Notes: generated from the sequence alone by a model not told the origin. A stretch of 64,000 nt of DNA from Basidiobolus meristosporus CBS 931.73 (GCA_002104905.1 MCFE01000371.1:1-64000), one strand, 5' to 3'; positions 22,503-34,400 are shown, counted from the first letter of the stretch. Program-made: numbers and translations.

Positions 22503-22576
22503 CGCTCCTGGGTGGGCTTGAACCACCAACCTCCTGATTAACAGTCAGACGCGCTAGCCAATTGCGCCACAAGAGC
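22503..22576 (-). tRNA. tRNA-Asn (GTT)
   Basis: 74-nt cloverleaf, anticodon stem TCTGA/TCAGG, loop CTGTTAA (anticodon GTT), B box GGTTCAAGCCC. Confidence 0.93.
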
Positions 22577-22887
22577 TTCAACTGACAAACGTTGGTTTCT
22601 CAAAATACTTGTATCAGTGTTCATCTTGGTTGATAGAAGCATTTGCATAAAACTAGCTTAGCAAGGATTCTCTGGATGGTGCACCTGCCTCCCAAAGTCA
22701 GCCATATCAGTATGTTCTATGCCGGGTGGATTCCCTAACCCGACGGTTTCCATAATTCTTTGAAGCATCACGGAAATCATCTTTTAAGCGTTTGATAACC
22801 ACTGTAGAATGGCAAACTCCGACCATATAGGAAACCAACACTTGACAAAAACGACATATTCCATTAAAACTTTGTACACTCAATAAG

Positions 22888-22960
22888 GCCCGGCTAGCTC
22901 AATCGGTAGAGCGTGAGACTCTTAATCTCAAGGTTGTGGGTTCGACCCCCACGTTGGGTG
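22888..22960 (+). tRNA. tRNA-Lys (CTT)
   Basis: 73-nt cloverleaf, anticodon loop CTCTTAA (anticodon CTT), B box GGTTCGACCCC. A CpG-decayed copy lies at 25671-25743. Confidence 0.94.
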
Positions 22961-23102
22961 ATGTATATTTTTTATTCTTTGTTTTTCACTTTCCTGGAAT
23001 TGAGCAATAATTTTTGTGTTTTGAACGGTTGTCTGTATATGATATTTAAGCCGGATAGTGATATGGAAGAATGAAACAATGAATCCCAATAGAGTAATTA
23101 TT

Positions 23103-23174
23103 GGACGTATAGCTCAGTGGTAGAGCAATTGACTGCAGATCAATAGGTCGGTGGTTCAAATCCGCCTGCGTCCT
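23103..23174 (+). tRNA. tRNA-Cys (GCA)
   Basis: 72-nt cloverleaf, anticodon stem TTGA/TCAA, loop CTGCAGA (anticodon GCA), discriminator T. Confidence 0.94.
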
Positions 23175-23294
23175 CATCTTTTTTGCTAATTGAAGCGTTC
23201 ATTAAAATACAATTTCGCCTAGCCACCAATTACATCTACTCACATAAATATAGCATTCAAAAGATTGATGAAATTCATTTAGAATAATCCAAAA

Positions 23295-23367
23295 TGGAGG
23301 ACCTGGGTATCGATCCCAGTGCCTCTCGCATGCTAAGCGAGCGCTCTACCATCTGAGCTAGACCCCC
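23295..23367 (-). tRNA. tRNA-Ala (AGC)
   Basis: 73-nt cloverleaf, anticodon stem CTCGC/GCGAG, loop TTAGCAT (anticodon AGC). The acceptor stem has one mismatch. Confidence 0.93.
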
Positions 23368-23757
23368 ATATATATACACCTCGGTGGAAAACCACTTATC
23401 TTTTTTAATTCTTCAATAGATGTACTCGCATGGCAAAGAAAATACTGGCTAGCATTGAATTGAGGACCCTGTTAACAATGGTAATGTGTATGTCTCTTAT
23501 TATCAACTTTGTGCGATCAAGGGGGCATTCATTGATGTATGACTGATGGCTATTTTGGAGCATTTTTGTTATCCACACTACAGATGCTTTTGTTTCTTTC
23601 GGTTTGTTAATAGAAATCTCTCTGTGGCTACGCTATTAAGAGCTTCTGCCGTTTTCCCATATATAGCGCAATCTAGAAGTACACTAAATGTGAAAAGTAA
23701 TCAAGCCTAACAGATCAGATTTCCGTATTTTCTAAGACGGTTGTTTGCACTGGTACT

Positions 23758-23829
23758 GGCTCAATGGTTTAGTGGTATAATTCTCCCTTAGGGTGGGAGA
23801 GGTCCTGGGTTCAATTCCCAGTTGAGCCC
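23758..23829 (+). tRNA. tRNA-Pro (AGG), dispersed copy
   Basis: Nearly identical to the array tRNA-Pro (AGG) gene, with one compensated pair in the T stem (CCTGGG/CCCAGT instead of CCCGGG/CCCGGT). Its flanks are different, so it is not part of a 3,488-bp unit. Confidence 0.93.
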
Positions 23830-23963
23830 TTCTTTTGTTTGTTTTCCTGTCAAAATGGATTGTTAGTAAGAATGGGGTACTCTGAGCTGCAGCAGCAATT
23901 AATGTTGTGGATTCCCCTTGGTAATTCTTGATTGACAAGTAATGTAAAAATGCAATTTTTCCA
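23830..23963. other. Spacer after tRNA-Pro
   Basis: Short spacer of ordinary composition that passes into the CpG-poor transposon zone. No gene or repeat was recognised. Confidence 0.5.
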
Positions 23964-24920
23964 TCACAACAGAGCCCATCCTCCAAAGTTAAGCATCTGT
24001 TGTGGGCACATATCTTGAGTTTTCAGCTGTAACTTTTGTTCCAAGTCTGCCAAAATAATACTACAGTTTGTCCAAGTGTCTATAACAACCAGATATTGCT
24101 TCTTGTTGATACTTATAAGTATTTGTGCTACCTGAATATCCTCTTGTGGTTGTTCCTCAGCCTTTTCTTGTATATTATTCATATGTTGCTCCATGTGGTT
24201 TAACTCTTGCTTCAACATAGGCTACTTTAAAAGACTTCAAATTGGAACAGGGATTTCCTGATTCCTTATTTGGTTTGCAACTTGGGTGACATCCATTAGT
24301 GTTGTTATGCCAGATGGTTTTATTGTTCCCCCTCCAGTTTCTATTATCATGCATTCCATTTTTGGGGATTCATCCTTTGTATCCATTGACTTTTTTCTAA
24401 CATATATATAGAATCTGTCATGTCTTCTACTATGTTGACTTTGGAATGGCTCCTATATTTGCCTTCCTCTTGCAAGGTATTTCCTTCTCTTTGTGTATTT
24501 GCTACTACAGTTGGTACTAACTTGAAATAAGGACAATTCCTCAAGATATGTCTGGGTTCTCCACAACCAAAGCATCTTTGTTCCCTTCTTGGAGGGTTGT
24601 GGTTTGAACTGGGGATAGAACTAGAATTTGTCTTCTGACTGGCTAACAAATTAAGTTCCATTCAATCAAATTTAGCTGCCAGTTTATCCAGTTGACTATC
24701 CCATGATGTTGTTGGTGGAGTTAATAATAGTGCATGTGTTTTCTCATTGATATTCTCCCTTGTAGGGCCTCCTAGACATTGTTCCTCCTCCTCAGCAAAA
24801 GCAATTGCTTCACCCAGAGTTGTGGGTCTACATTTTCTGACCTCCATCTGGATCTCAGAGTGAAGAACATTGAGAAACTTTGATCTTATCTTCCTCCAGT
24901 GAGTATCCCAACCTTGCAAA
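23964..24920 (-). pseudogene. Degenerate Gypsy gag-protease remnant
   Basis: Three broken minus-strand frames line up as one decayed gag-protease. 24662-24919 resembles a gag C-terminal region (LGEAIAFAEEEEQ). 24347-24661 holds a CCHC knuckle (CFGCGEPRHILRNC). 23964-24218 resembles a retroviral-type protease in which the DSGA active site reads DTWT. No reverse transcriptase follows. The block is CpG-poor. It belongs to a different family from the palindromic Gypsy element. Confidence 0.7.
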
Positions 24921-25332
24921 TAATCTTAATACTTATGTGGCAATTTCTGCTACTGATTCATCTTTCTGTCATAAATTCATCAGGTTTGACACCATGCATC
25001 CATTTGTGCCATTGTGACATATTTTTCCTTGAATCTTTGCTTAATGGTTTCCCAATCTGTCAAAAGCCCTTCACTTTCTTCTTACCTAGTAGCTGCTAGT
25101 TCCTTCATGTAAGCACCTGCAATTGTTGGAAGATCTGCTAGATCCCATCAATTTGCCTTTTGACTTACTTCACATTCCTGTAGCCAAGCAATAGGATATT
25201 TGGTCTGATATCCCAAGAAATTGCTAATTGTGACCAGTCTTTGTTCCCATTGTAGCATGGACATCTTCTGTTCTTTTTGTAAGAGATAGATTCCTTTTGT
25301 TTAATACTACCCCCTGCTGTGAGCACTAATTC

Positions 25333-25660
25333 TGTTATGTACTTAAAGAGTAATGTCCTTTAGAGAGTACAAAAAGGGATAATATGTATGTTATCTTGTA
25401 GATTTGACAGGGTAGTGTAAGAATATCTCTTTAAAAGGTTAGGGTGTTGACCTTGTAGAAATATATTTAAGCTAGTTTTTGCTCCCACTATGCTTTTCTG
25501 CCTATAACCAAAAACTCCCTTTTTACTTAGTTGCTTGTTTGATATTTATACCTTACTGTGAGTCTGGTGATTTGTCTTTGATTTGCTTTTCCCTGACTAC
25601 TAAGTTGTCTTTGTATGTGTTGATGTCACTTAACATCAAGTGACTCTTTACTCTGTAACA
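25333..25660 (-). repeat. LTR of the decayed Gypsy family
   Basis: 328 bp beginning TGTTATG and ending TGTAACA. It lies where the 5' LTR of the minus-strand gag remnant would be, and its right end abuts the duplicated tRNA block at 25661. A related, more decayed LTR begins near 30131. Confidence 0.6.
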
Positions 25661-25670
25661 ACTCAATAAG

Positions 25671-25743
25671 GCCTGGCTAGCTCAATTGGTAGAGCATGAG
25701 ACTCTTAATCTTAAGGTTGTGGGTTTGACCCCCACATTGGGTG
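25671..25743 (+). pseudogene. tRNA-Lys (CTT) pseudogene
   Basis: CpG-decayed copy of the gene at 22888-22960. The anticodon arm is kept, but the T-loop TTCGA has become TTTGA, which damages the B box. Acceptor and D-arm CpGs are also lost. Confidence 0.85.
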
Positions 25744-25884
25744 ATGTATATTTTTTATTCTTTGTTTTTAACTTTCCTGGAATTGAGCAATAATATTTGT
25801 GTTTTGAATGGTTGTCTGTATATGATATTTAAGCCAGATAGTGATATGGAAGAATGAAACAACAAATCCCAATAGAGTAATTAT

Positions 25885-25925
25885 TGGACATATAGCTCAG
25901 TGGGTCAAATCCACCTGCATCCTCA
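25885..25925 (+). pseudogene. tRNA-Cys (GCA) remnant
   Basis: CpG-decayed copy of the gene at 23103-23174 that has also lost the anticodon arm by an internal deletion of about 30 bp. Confidence 0.8.
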
Positions 25926-26043
25926 TTTTTTTTGCTAATTGAAGCATTCATTAAAATACAATTTTGCCTAGCCACTAATTGCATCTACTCACATAAATAT
26001 AGCATTCAAAAGATTGATGAAACTCATTTAGAATAATCCAAAA

Positions 26044-26116
26044 TGGAGGGCCGGAGTATTGATCCCAGTGCCTCTTGCATGCTAAGCAAGCACTCTACCA
26101 TCTGAGCTGGACACCC
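26044..26116 (-). pseudogene. tRNA-Ala (AGC) pseudogene
   Basis: Decayed copy of the gene at 23295-23367. CTCGC/GCGAG pairs of the anticodon stem and the TCGAT of the T loop have lost their CpGs. Confidence 0.82.
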
Positions 26117-26126
26117 ATATATATAC

Positions 26127-26361
26127 TGTTGAAGTATGTACTACCAAGGGTGTTAACCAGAGATTGGTGTTCAAAGGTTGAGGCTGGAAGGAAAGACTGC
26201 TTTATTTTCTAACATGTTTTGCTAATTTATACTTTGGTGAACTACATTTGCTATATGCATGTCTTAGCCATTTTGCCTAATTTTGGTAATACTCAATGGA
26301 TGGTTCAGGGGTAGGTCTCCAGTTGTGATGGTTTGAAGATGCTGATGACCTTACCACAACA
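26127..26361. repeat. LTR-like insert in the duplicated tRNA block
   Basis: 235-bp insert relative to the uninterrupted source at 23368-23392. It begins TGTTGAAG and ends CACAACA. A 4-bp flank (ATAC on the left, ATGC on the right) may be a mutated target duplication. This family was not recognised elsewhere in the window. Confidence 0.5.
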
Positions 26362-26433
26362 ATGCACCTTGGTTGAAAACCACTTATCTTTTTTAATTCT
26401 TCAAATTTTGTTGCCCATGTCATTTACTAAATT

Positions 26434-27423
26434 TGGCAACTTTGTAAGTATTACACTGAAATCTGTAAAGTTGAGGTGATAGAAGTTTGTCAATTGCAGT
26501 TGGTGTGCACATATACAGAGGCTAATAGACTTGTTTGATTGTACCATGCCATGGTGTGTAGCATAGAGTTTGGTTGTTTAGAACAATTGGGTGTAATATT
26601 GTAGCTACCAGTAGGCAGGATTGCTCTTGGACCATTTTCATTTTATGGGACAATATTGCACACTATGGTACAATCTGACATTATTGATTTTTTGTACCTT
26701 TGATTTGTATTTCAAGGATCATGGCTTAAATGCTTTTTGAAATAACTATAAGATGTTTGTAACTTTCTTGTAATAAAATGCTTTTTTAAATTTTTTCAAA
26801 ATTAGAAACTATTGATTTAAAAGCATTTGGCACTTACTTCAAAATCTTTAGAATCTTGTGTGCAGCAATAATAATCTGATAGTACAGAATTTTCTTAGAT
26901 GACCACTTTTATTTTTTAGAGCAAATATATATCTAGATGATAATATCTTAATTTTGAAAGAAATTTCCAACACCTACTTTGATGTTGGTTAAGACTTTTT
27001 TATGTAGCCATTTTTGGGTTAAGCCAGACTTTTCCAGCTGCTAAATATTTAACCTAGTTTGAATGAAGCTTTTTCCCAATAATAAACTTTTGATTTCAAC
27101 AAAAGCTATTTCCAAGATGTAAAATTCTCTTAAGCTCTTTTAGTTTTCACCAAAAATACTTTTAAGATGTGAGAAGTCTCTAGACAACAAGCTGTGTCAC
27201 ATGTATAGTGAATATTTTCAGTATGATAAGAGTTTTTTAAATCTAACCAAAAATATTTCCAAGATGCTAAAAGTTTTGAGATGACAAGCTTGGGCTAAGA
27301 TCAAGCAAGTATTTAAAGTATTGACCAATGCAGATATATCATACAAAAAAGTATTTGGATAAAAAAATGATTGACATAAAGTTTGTAAAAAAGAATTTTT
27401 GGTCCAACAACTAACCTTTGATT
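26434..27423. other. AT-rich stretch without recognised genes
   Basis: Very AT-rich and almost without CpG. A minus-strand frame at 27218-27472 is low-complexity and is probably chance. No domain or repeat end was recognised. Confidence 0.5.
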
Positions 27424-27772
27424 TGTTGTAAAAATTCGTATTTCCACCTAAATAGTCACCTAACTTAGTCACTTAGATCATCACCTTCAAATCCTAGAGA
27501 ATACTGACCAAATTCCTTGTCGGGATTTACTTAGAATATTTTCACCAAAATACCAGGTACCCAGAGCATCAAAATTCTCAAAGTTGGCCAAACAGCCCCA
27601 AACTTTGCACACATGTTCTTGGGACCTTCCTTAACCTATTCTACGTGTTTGTAATGCCAAGATCAGGTAAAAGTATAAATACTACTTTTACATTCAATAA
27701 ATCATTAAGTGAAAACCACATAATCTACTTGTTCTCCAAATCACTTCCAATATCTCCAAGACTCTTACAACA
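27424..27772 (+). repeat. Solo Copia LTR
   Basis: 349 bp, begins TGTTGTAAAAATT and ends CTCTTACAACA. It is bounded on both sides by TGATT, a perfect 5-bp target duplication. It carries a TATAAATAC box and AATAAATC. Same family as the LTR at 56512-56860. Confidence 0.92.
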
Positions 27773-28867
27773 TGATTCACCACCCTTACATATATAAGCC
27801 ATTACATTCTTGTTTGTACTATAGGTCTTGCTTTTTTCATGCTACAATTATCTTCTCACAACTTCACCCAATTAGTTAACTTATCCTTTTTAGAAACCCC
27901 ACACTGAAAACACCAATGATACAAGAAGCATATGACTGGGCAGAACTACTACCTGGACACTTGGAATCAAGAATTTTTTCTCCACAGACTATACTAGAAA
28001 TCCAAAGAAAAGTGACAGAAAACAGCAGATAACCCACTGAAGACCATGAGGTAGTCTACAAGGTAGTAGAGTAATATATATATCCCACAGACAAGTTTAT
28101 TTATATAGTTGTTATAGTTCATTTGTCAGTATTTATCTTATCAGTATTATCTCATTCTGCTTTGCCCATATTATCAGTATTATCCCTATATGATATTCAC
28201 CATGATGTGTTGTTGGCATTAGTTATCCCAACTGTTATTCAGCTTTGTGATCTGCAGATGTATTTACATTAGGCAGGTATCCATATCAGTACCCACAACA
28301 TATGATCTATATCTGTATAACCATCTCTAGCATTGAGAACTATATATGGTTTATCTATGCCATAGGTGATTCAAACTACTGATCCCTGATTATTTGGATG
28401 TATTGTGCCTTTTAGTACCTTCTAGAACCTTCTCAAAGTATTTTGAGCTCAAAGTGATGTCATCATAAGTATAAATGATGCCTGAAATCTTCTATAACCT
28501 TGTCATTAGTAATTACTTGGCCATCTGGAAATGTATTTAAGGGAAGTCAATATCCCATCAATAAATCATCTCTCTATCAGTGACAGTGGCCCCTCATTGA
28601 TTAGTAGCTAATCACTGCACCAATCTTCAGCAATTACACCTTGCACTATGCATAAAGGAGCTTCTCACAGTAGTGCACAAGACACACAGAGGTCTTTGGA
28701 GACACTTGGAGCACCTAGGATGCCAGAGAAGCTGGTGCTTTTACCAGAGTGACATATTGACAGAGACACTGCAGTTTAGACCCAGATATTATTGCCCCCA
28801 TCAGACACCTCACACCCTGTGAGTTGTGTACCTTCTCCCACATGTACCTCTACACCACCACAACAAG
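27773..28867. other. AT-rich stretch, probable old LTR sequence
   Basis: No open frame of note. The part around 28500-28620 (TATTTAAGG, CAATAAATCATC, then GACAGTGGCCCC) resembles the end of an LTR followed by a primer-binding region, and it lies upstream of Gypsy pol remnants at 28868. The family and ends are uncertain. Confidence 0.35.
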
Positions 28868-29503
28868 AAAGCTAGTGCAGGAAATGTATCATATGTACCA
28901 TTTGTCATGAGAGCAGACTTGATAGCCAAGTACCAACATGGATTTGGACATCTGGGGTCAAGGGACCACACAAATAGTATCTAGAAATGTTTAGTGACCC
29001 AGAATGTCAGAAGACATAAAGCACCTTGCCCATAGTGGCCAAGAGTGCCAGCTCACCCAAAATGCTCAGCTGAACAACTTGCAAATGTACCCTATACCAC
29101 CTGACAAACCATTTCACAGATGGCCACTTGACTTCATTAGGATTTTGCCCAAAACAAGTTCTAGAAAGTAGTATGTCCTGGTGAGGATTGTTTGTTGTAC
29201 TAAATGGCAGTTTCAAGAGCACTCAAAGAAGCAAGCCAAAACAAAATAGCCTGGCTCATATATGAGGAAATAGTGATGCAGTATGGAGGCCCAGCCAAGA
29301 TTTTGACAGACAGAGGTGCCAATTTCATTGCAAAATATTCTGGGACACCACTAGGAGTTACTGAACATCACTACCTCCAGACTTTGGCCTACCATCTACA
29401 GACTAATGGAGTCATAGAGATACTCAATGGACTCTTTGGAAGAATGCCAACTAAACACTGTAAAGGAGCTATACATAAATGGGATCTACTACTGCAGAAT
29501 TAG
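28868..29503 (+). pseudogene. Degenerate Gypsy integrase remnant
   Basis: Decayed integrase similar to that of the palindromic element. Traces of the zinc domain (GHLG-like, then CQ) precede a core with LDFIRILPKTS, then TDRGANF and TNGVIEILNG. The third acidic residue is retained, but many stops and frame breaks occur before 29204. The frame 29204-29503 is the longest surviving piece. gag, protease and RT are absent. Confidence 0.75.
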
Positions 29504-29569
29504 TTGACATAAAGAAAAAACTGTAAATATATTTACATGATGCATTTTCTTACTCACATGTCCCTTGCC

Positions 29570-30370
29570 TGACCTCCTATATATGGCTCCATCTCCTTGG
29601 TAAAAGCTTTTGCTTCACACAGAGCTGTGGGTTTACATTTTCTGGCCTCCAATTAGGCCCTATGTAGAATAGTATCAAGAACTCTTAGATCCTATCTTTA
29701 TCCAAAGAGCTTGAAATCTTGAGAGCAGTATCAATACTTCTGTGATAGTTTCTGCTATTGATTCATCATTGTCTAATAAATCCCTCACATTTGCCACCAT
29801 GCATCAGTTCTTGCCATTGTAGCATATATTTCTTTCAATCATTGCTAAAAGGCTCCCATTGTGTTAAAGGTTTTTTGTTTTCTTTGTACCAAGAAGCTGT
29901 CAGATCCTTTATATAAGCACTTGATATCACTGAATGATCCCATCAATTTGCCTTTTGACTGACTTCACATTCCCATAGCCAAGCAATAAGATCTGTGGTC
30001 TGGTAATCCAAGAAATCACTGATTGTGACCAATCTTTGTTCCTGTTATAGTATGATAATCACCTGTTTGTCTTTTAAGAGATGGAATCTTTTTGCTTAGT
30101 ATTACCCCTGCTTTGAGTACCAGTTCTGTTTCATGCTTACAGAGCATTATCCTTTAGGGAATATGGAAGTAAATAGTGGGAATGTGTCATGTAGATTTGA
30201 CAGGGTTATGTAAGAATATCTCTTAAAAGACCAGGATGGTGAATTGTAGATTTCTTTCAAGGTAGTAGTCTCTTGTACTGTTCTTCCTACTTTGAACCAA
30301 ACATGTTGTTCATTTGATTGTTTGATTGGTATTTATACCTTATTTTATGTCTAATGATTTGTCTCTATTA
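29570..30370 (-). pseudogene. Second decayed Gypsy gag and LTR copy
   Basis: Aligns by eye with 24780-25580: the GCTTCACACAGAGCTGTGGG segment, the CCATCAATTTGCCTTTTGAC segment and an LTR-like start near 30131. It is more decayed than the copy at 23964-25660, with no useful open frame. Confidence 0.6.
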
Positions 30371-30848
30371 ATTGAGCCAGCTGGAATTCTCTAAGCTGTG
30401 TAGACAATGATAGTGAGTGAGTCAAATCAATATTTATGTGTGACCACAAAAAATGCATCAATTAGCAATGTTGGTCTCTGCTTTGATATATTCAAAACAA
30501 ATGCAAGAAGGATATTGGGCAGTAGCTGATAAGCTTTGTGAGGATCTAGGTGATCAGGGTAATGCAAGTTTTTAGATGCAAATACCATGTTAACAGCATT
30601 ATCCAAGAGTAACTGAGATGTCTTGAAGCTAGATTCACTTTGTGTAATACTCACTACTTTGCTGTGTTTCAGTTGAGCATGATAATGGGAGCTTGCAGGT
30701 GACTTGCTGTACAAAAAAAAGCTTGTGGTTTGGCTCATAGCTTTATTGAGTTGAGATGATAGTTTTTAATGTTGGTATGTACTTTGTAAAAACAGATGGG
30801 AATGCCAAAAAGTTTATTCATTTTAGCAACTCCAAGAAGTTTGGTAAC
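30371..30848. other. AT-rich stretch without recognised genes
   Basis: Contains a 103-codon minus-strand frame (30427-30738) with no recognisable domain and repeat-zone composition. It is not called as a gene. Confidence 0.4.
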
Positions 30849-31180
30849 TGTTGTAAAAGTTTGTAATTCCACCTAAATATTCACCTGACTTAGTCACTTA
30901 GATCATTACCTTCAAATCTCAGAGAATACTGACCAAAATCCTTGTTGGGATTTACTTAGAATAGTTACCCAGAACATGAAAATTAGATAAGTTGTTCAAA
31001 CAGCCCCAAACTTTGCACACATGTTCTTGGGACCTTCCTAAACCTATTCTACATGTTTGTTATGCCAGGACCATGTAAAAGTATAAATACTACTTTTACA
31101 TTCAATAAGTCATTAAGTGAAAACCACATAATCTACTTGTTCTCCCAATCACTTCCAATATCTCCAAGACTCTTACAACA
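30849..31180 (+). repeat. Solo Copia LTR
   Basis: 332 bp, TGTTGTAAAAG to CTTACAACA, flanked on both sides by GTAAC (perfect 5-bp target duplication). It is slightly shorter than the 349-bp family length because of an internal deletion near the GGTACC region. Confidence 0.92.
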
Positions 31181-31377
31181 GTAACTACCAATATTTTCAC
31201 TATTCATAGTAATTATGTTGCAAGGAATTTACCAATTCTAAGTAAACATTGATGGCACAGCTAAGAGAATGCCATATCTCCTCAATTAAAAGTAAATTTA
31301 TTTGTATAGAATAGCAAATCATACATACTTCGAGCCTATGTTCAAAAGGAAGGATGTAAGCATTGGAGGAAGGGGGT

Positions 31378-34300
31378 TTATGTACGAGGGAGGCTGCTGG
31401 AGGCTTCAGGATCATCCTCGGCTGAACGAGGGCTGTTATTACCTGAAGACATCGCCATGAGTTTTTCCGCCTCTGTAATAGCTGAGCGGTTAGGTTATGT
31501 CGCGTTCTGTTAGTGTGGAGATGCATTCAAAACTTACTTGAGATTAGGTGCTTGCCATATGTATACTTCTTGAGAGACTGTAGATGAGGCTTGATCTTGT
31601 TGATAAGGATCTCTCTCTGGTCGCCATCCACCACATCAAGCATTTTTTGTACAACGTAGTTGGCATACTGATCCTTCATCATGATGATCAGCGCAGAGTT
31701 GCCGTCGGGCTTTGTCTGGATGACTTCGTCAATGAGGGTCTGTCGGTCCCGCTTGCTCCCATGCGCGATACACTTCTCCACCACGTTACTTGCGAACTTG
31801 TGCTTGCTCATTTGCAGCACTTGGCCACGCACCTTGCTAACGACCAGCGACCGGTCGGCTGGCTTTCCTCTTTCAAGCACGTGCTGGATGACGTAATTGC
31901 CGTATTGGTCTTGCACCAGGTTCTGCGTGTACCGGTGGAGCTCGTCCAGAAGGGGCTTGGTTTGCTCGTCGGTGCAGTGCTCGAACATCCGCTGGATCAC
32001 TCGGCATCCGTACGGGTGAGTGGCGAGGCTGTAGACTTGCCCGTGGAACGCGTTGATGATGAACTGAATGTGCTCGGCCGGCACTCGCTCGATGGCCTTC
32101 TGGATCACATGGTTCCCATTTTGATCTTTCACGCATTTCAACACATTGCCGTCCAGCTCTTTTACTAGGATCGCTTGTTGCTCGGTCAGGACGTGTTCAA
32201 GGGCCTTCTGGACGACGCGGCAGCCATACATCTGGAGAGAGAGCGACAGCACATGGGTTTCCATCTGCTTGGCAAGAATACTCTTCTGGACTTGGTTGCC
32301 ATGCTCAAAGAATTTCTGGATCACATAGTTGCCAAACACATCGGTCATCAGCTGCAGAGCGTTCGGGAGGATCTCCTCAAACACAAGTTGTTTCTCCTCA
32401 CTGTTGGCAGTCTCAAGCTTCTGCTGGATGAAACGGGAGCCGTGTTGGTCGCCGCTGAACTCCACCATGCTTCCGACAATATCCCGCAGTTCGTATTTCT
32501 TGTTTTTGTTATTGCGGAATTCCTCCAGAAGGGGGCTTCTCATGCCGTGGTTCGAGTCCACAACCCCGAGGGATGGTAGGCTCAAGTCAGGAGTCATGGC
32601 CCGTCTCCCTTGGCCTGCGGTAACGTTGAATGGTGCGGCGTTGCCCATGACGTCCGGGCCATGCTGCTGTCGAAGGAATTGCTCGCGCAGCAACATCTGC
32701 TGTTGATTGATCTGCTGCTGCTGCAAAAGAAGTTGATTGCGCAGCTTTCGTTCGTTCAGCGAGTACGTGGAGTGCGATCTGTGCAAGGTTTGTGCGCCAT
32801 ACCCAGCCGAGTTGATGTAGCTGTTGCTATTGATCCCGTTTCCACCCGTTCCGTAAAGCTGGTTTCGCTTCATAGCGCCAAGCTCAGAGGCCAGAATTTG
32901 TTCGGCACGGCTAGCTGAGAATCCTTGCTGTTGGAGTTGTTGGAGAGCTTGTCTGTACTCCAAAGGAGAGAAGCCTAAGAGCTCCGCACGGCTGTAGAGA
33001 TCGCTCCCCGACCCATGCTCCTCTCTATCCCAAGAATACATGTCCGGATATTCGTTGAGATAGGAGTTGTACGTCTGCGATTGCAACTTTGCTTGCTGCA
33101 AGAGTCGCGTCTGCTGGACCGCCTCGTAGTCACTGTCATTAAGATTCATCCCGCGCATGTCCATAAGCAGGTTGGCGTTGATGTCTCCGAGCTCCCCGTT
33201 AGGACCCATCTGCTGACCGCGTTGGAAATGTTGAGCGGGAGGGGTGGAGTTGGCTCGTTGAGGCATAGGAACTCGAGCACCACGCATGGGAGACACCCCG
33301 TTATGAGGTGAGTAACGCTCCTCCTCCAGACCGTCGATGGCTGCATTGACCACGGACCTGAGGCGGACACGATCATAATCATTGTCAGAGTGCAGCCCAG
33401 AATTGAGATCGCTGTCATCGGCACCGCCACGACCACCATCGAATTGTCGCTGCTGGGCAGCAATGCCTGGGGATGGCGTACGCGGAAAGTCCTACGCCCG
33501 TCTTGATAAGTATTGACATGGAAAAGCAATCCGAAAGGGCCACTTACGTCTTGAATCAAATCAACTAGGTTGCGGTGTCTAGAGCCAGCATCTGCATTGT
33601 TTCCGCCGCCATAGATTTGCTTGACCTCACTGTTGCCCCATGGGTCGTTCTTCGATTCGCTCAGCAACATACCTCTACCGTGCTCGGGCTCCAAGCTCTG
33701 CAAAGCATACATCAGTAAATGCCCAAGTTGCAACTAACCGTGGCGTAACAAACCTGGTCAAGAGGATGGGTGTTGGGAAACTCGTCGCTGCCTGTGGAGA
33801 GCAAATTAGGGGGAAATCTGACTGGAGAATGCCGGTCGTTCATACCGAAACCCTTGAATCGATCCATCGACTTGTCTTGATGCGAAGATAAGCCGTTCGG
33901 GTTCTTCCCAAGCGTATCGATCCCTGCACCTGCCCACATTTGCCAGGGCTGGTTATTGGCCCCGTAGCCGGACGATACCTTTACGTCAGCTCGAGGCTGA
34001 CCATAATACTGGCCAGGCTGTTCCGCGTCTAAACGGACCGCGTACTCGCCCTCGGCATTCTGCTGCTCCAGAGATTAGGGATGTTTTGTCAACGGTCGTC
34101 AAGTAAAAGAGATACTCACACTAAACCCGCCTAGACGCTCTATAAGATGAGTGGGGGGAGCACTGTTAGAGCGGTTGATGTCGCTAGGTTGGCCGGTGAA
34201 TGGGCCATATTCAAGGTCGAACTTGCCACGGAGGAGCGCGGCGAGCTGTTGAGCAATAGATTAATACGCAAGGCGATCGACTGGTTGGGCACTCAGATGT

Positions 34301-34400
34301 GGATTGGCCTTACTTGTCCCTGAGGCTGGGTTTTGGCTGTAGGCTGAAAGAGGCCGCTTTTGCTAGATGCAGGCACCTCGTCTGGATTTAAACGAGACAT
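31378..34400 (-). CDS. Pumilio-family RNA-binding protein
   Basis: Binds 3'-UTR motifs of target mRNAs to repress or localise them in the cytoplasm. My spliced model has six exons (34400-34314, 34245-34120, 34062-33754, 33697-33548, 33491-31538, 31472-31378) and 906 aa. All introns are GT-AG and the frame closes exactly. The N-terminal half is disordered with Gln-rich runs. The [12 protein letters not shown] motif, spanning the exon 4/5 join, is typical of the Pumilio N-terminal region. Residues about 543-895 form eight PUF repeats (for example [28 protein letters not shown]). The last exon supplies the conserved end after YGKHLIS; without it the protein would stop early. The acceptor of exon 3 could be 3-6 bp different. 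Puf3-like versus Puf1/2-like is not settled. Confidence 0.92.

Larger units (their letters stand above)
25661..26404 (+). repeat. CpG-decayed duplicate of the tRNA Lys-Cys-Ala block
   Basis: Copy of 22878-23415, interrupted by an LTR-like insert at 26127-26361. At least 17 CpG sites of the source are TpG or CpA in the copy, while most other positions are unchanged. The segment just after it (26409-26433) matches 21723-21750 in the same cluster. This pattern is expected from cytosine methylation and deamination or a CpG-type repeat-induced mutation process. Confidence 0.88.

Noticed and set aside
27218-27472. 84-codon minus-strand frame
   Set aside because: Overlaps the start of a solo LTR and has low complexity.
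30427-30738. 103-codon minus-strand frame in the AT-rich repeat zone
   Set aside because: Low CpG, repeat-zone composition, no domain or neighbours that support a gene.
31584-33311. Plus-strand frames (up to 194 codons) opposite the Pumilio gene
   Set aside because: Antisense shadows of a conserved coding exon.
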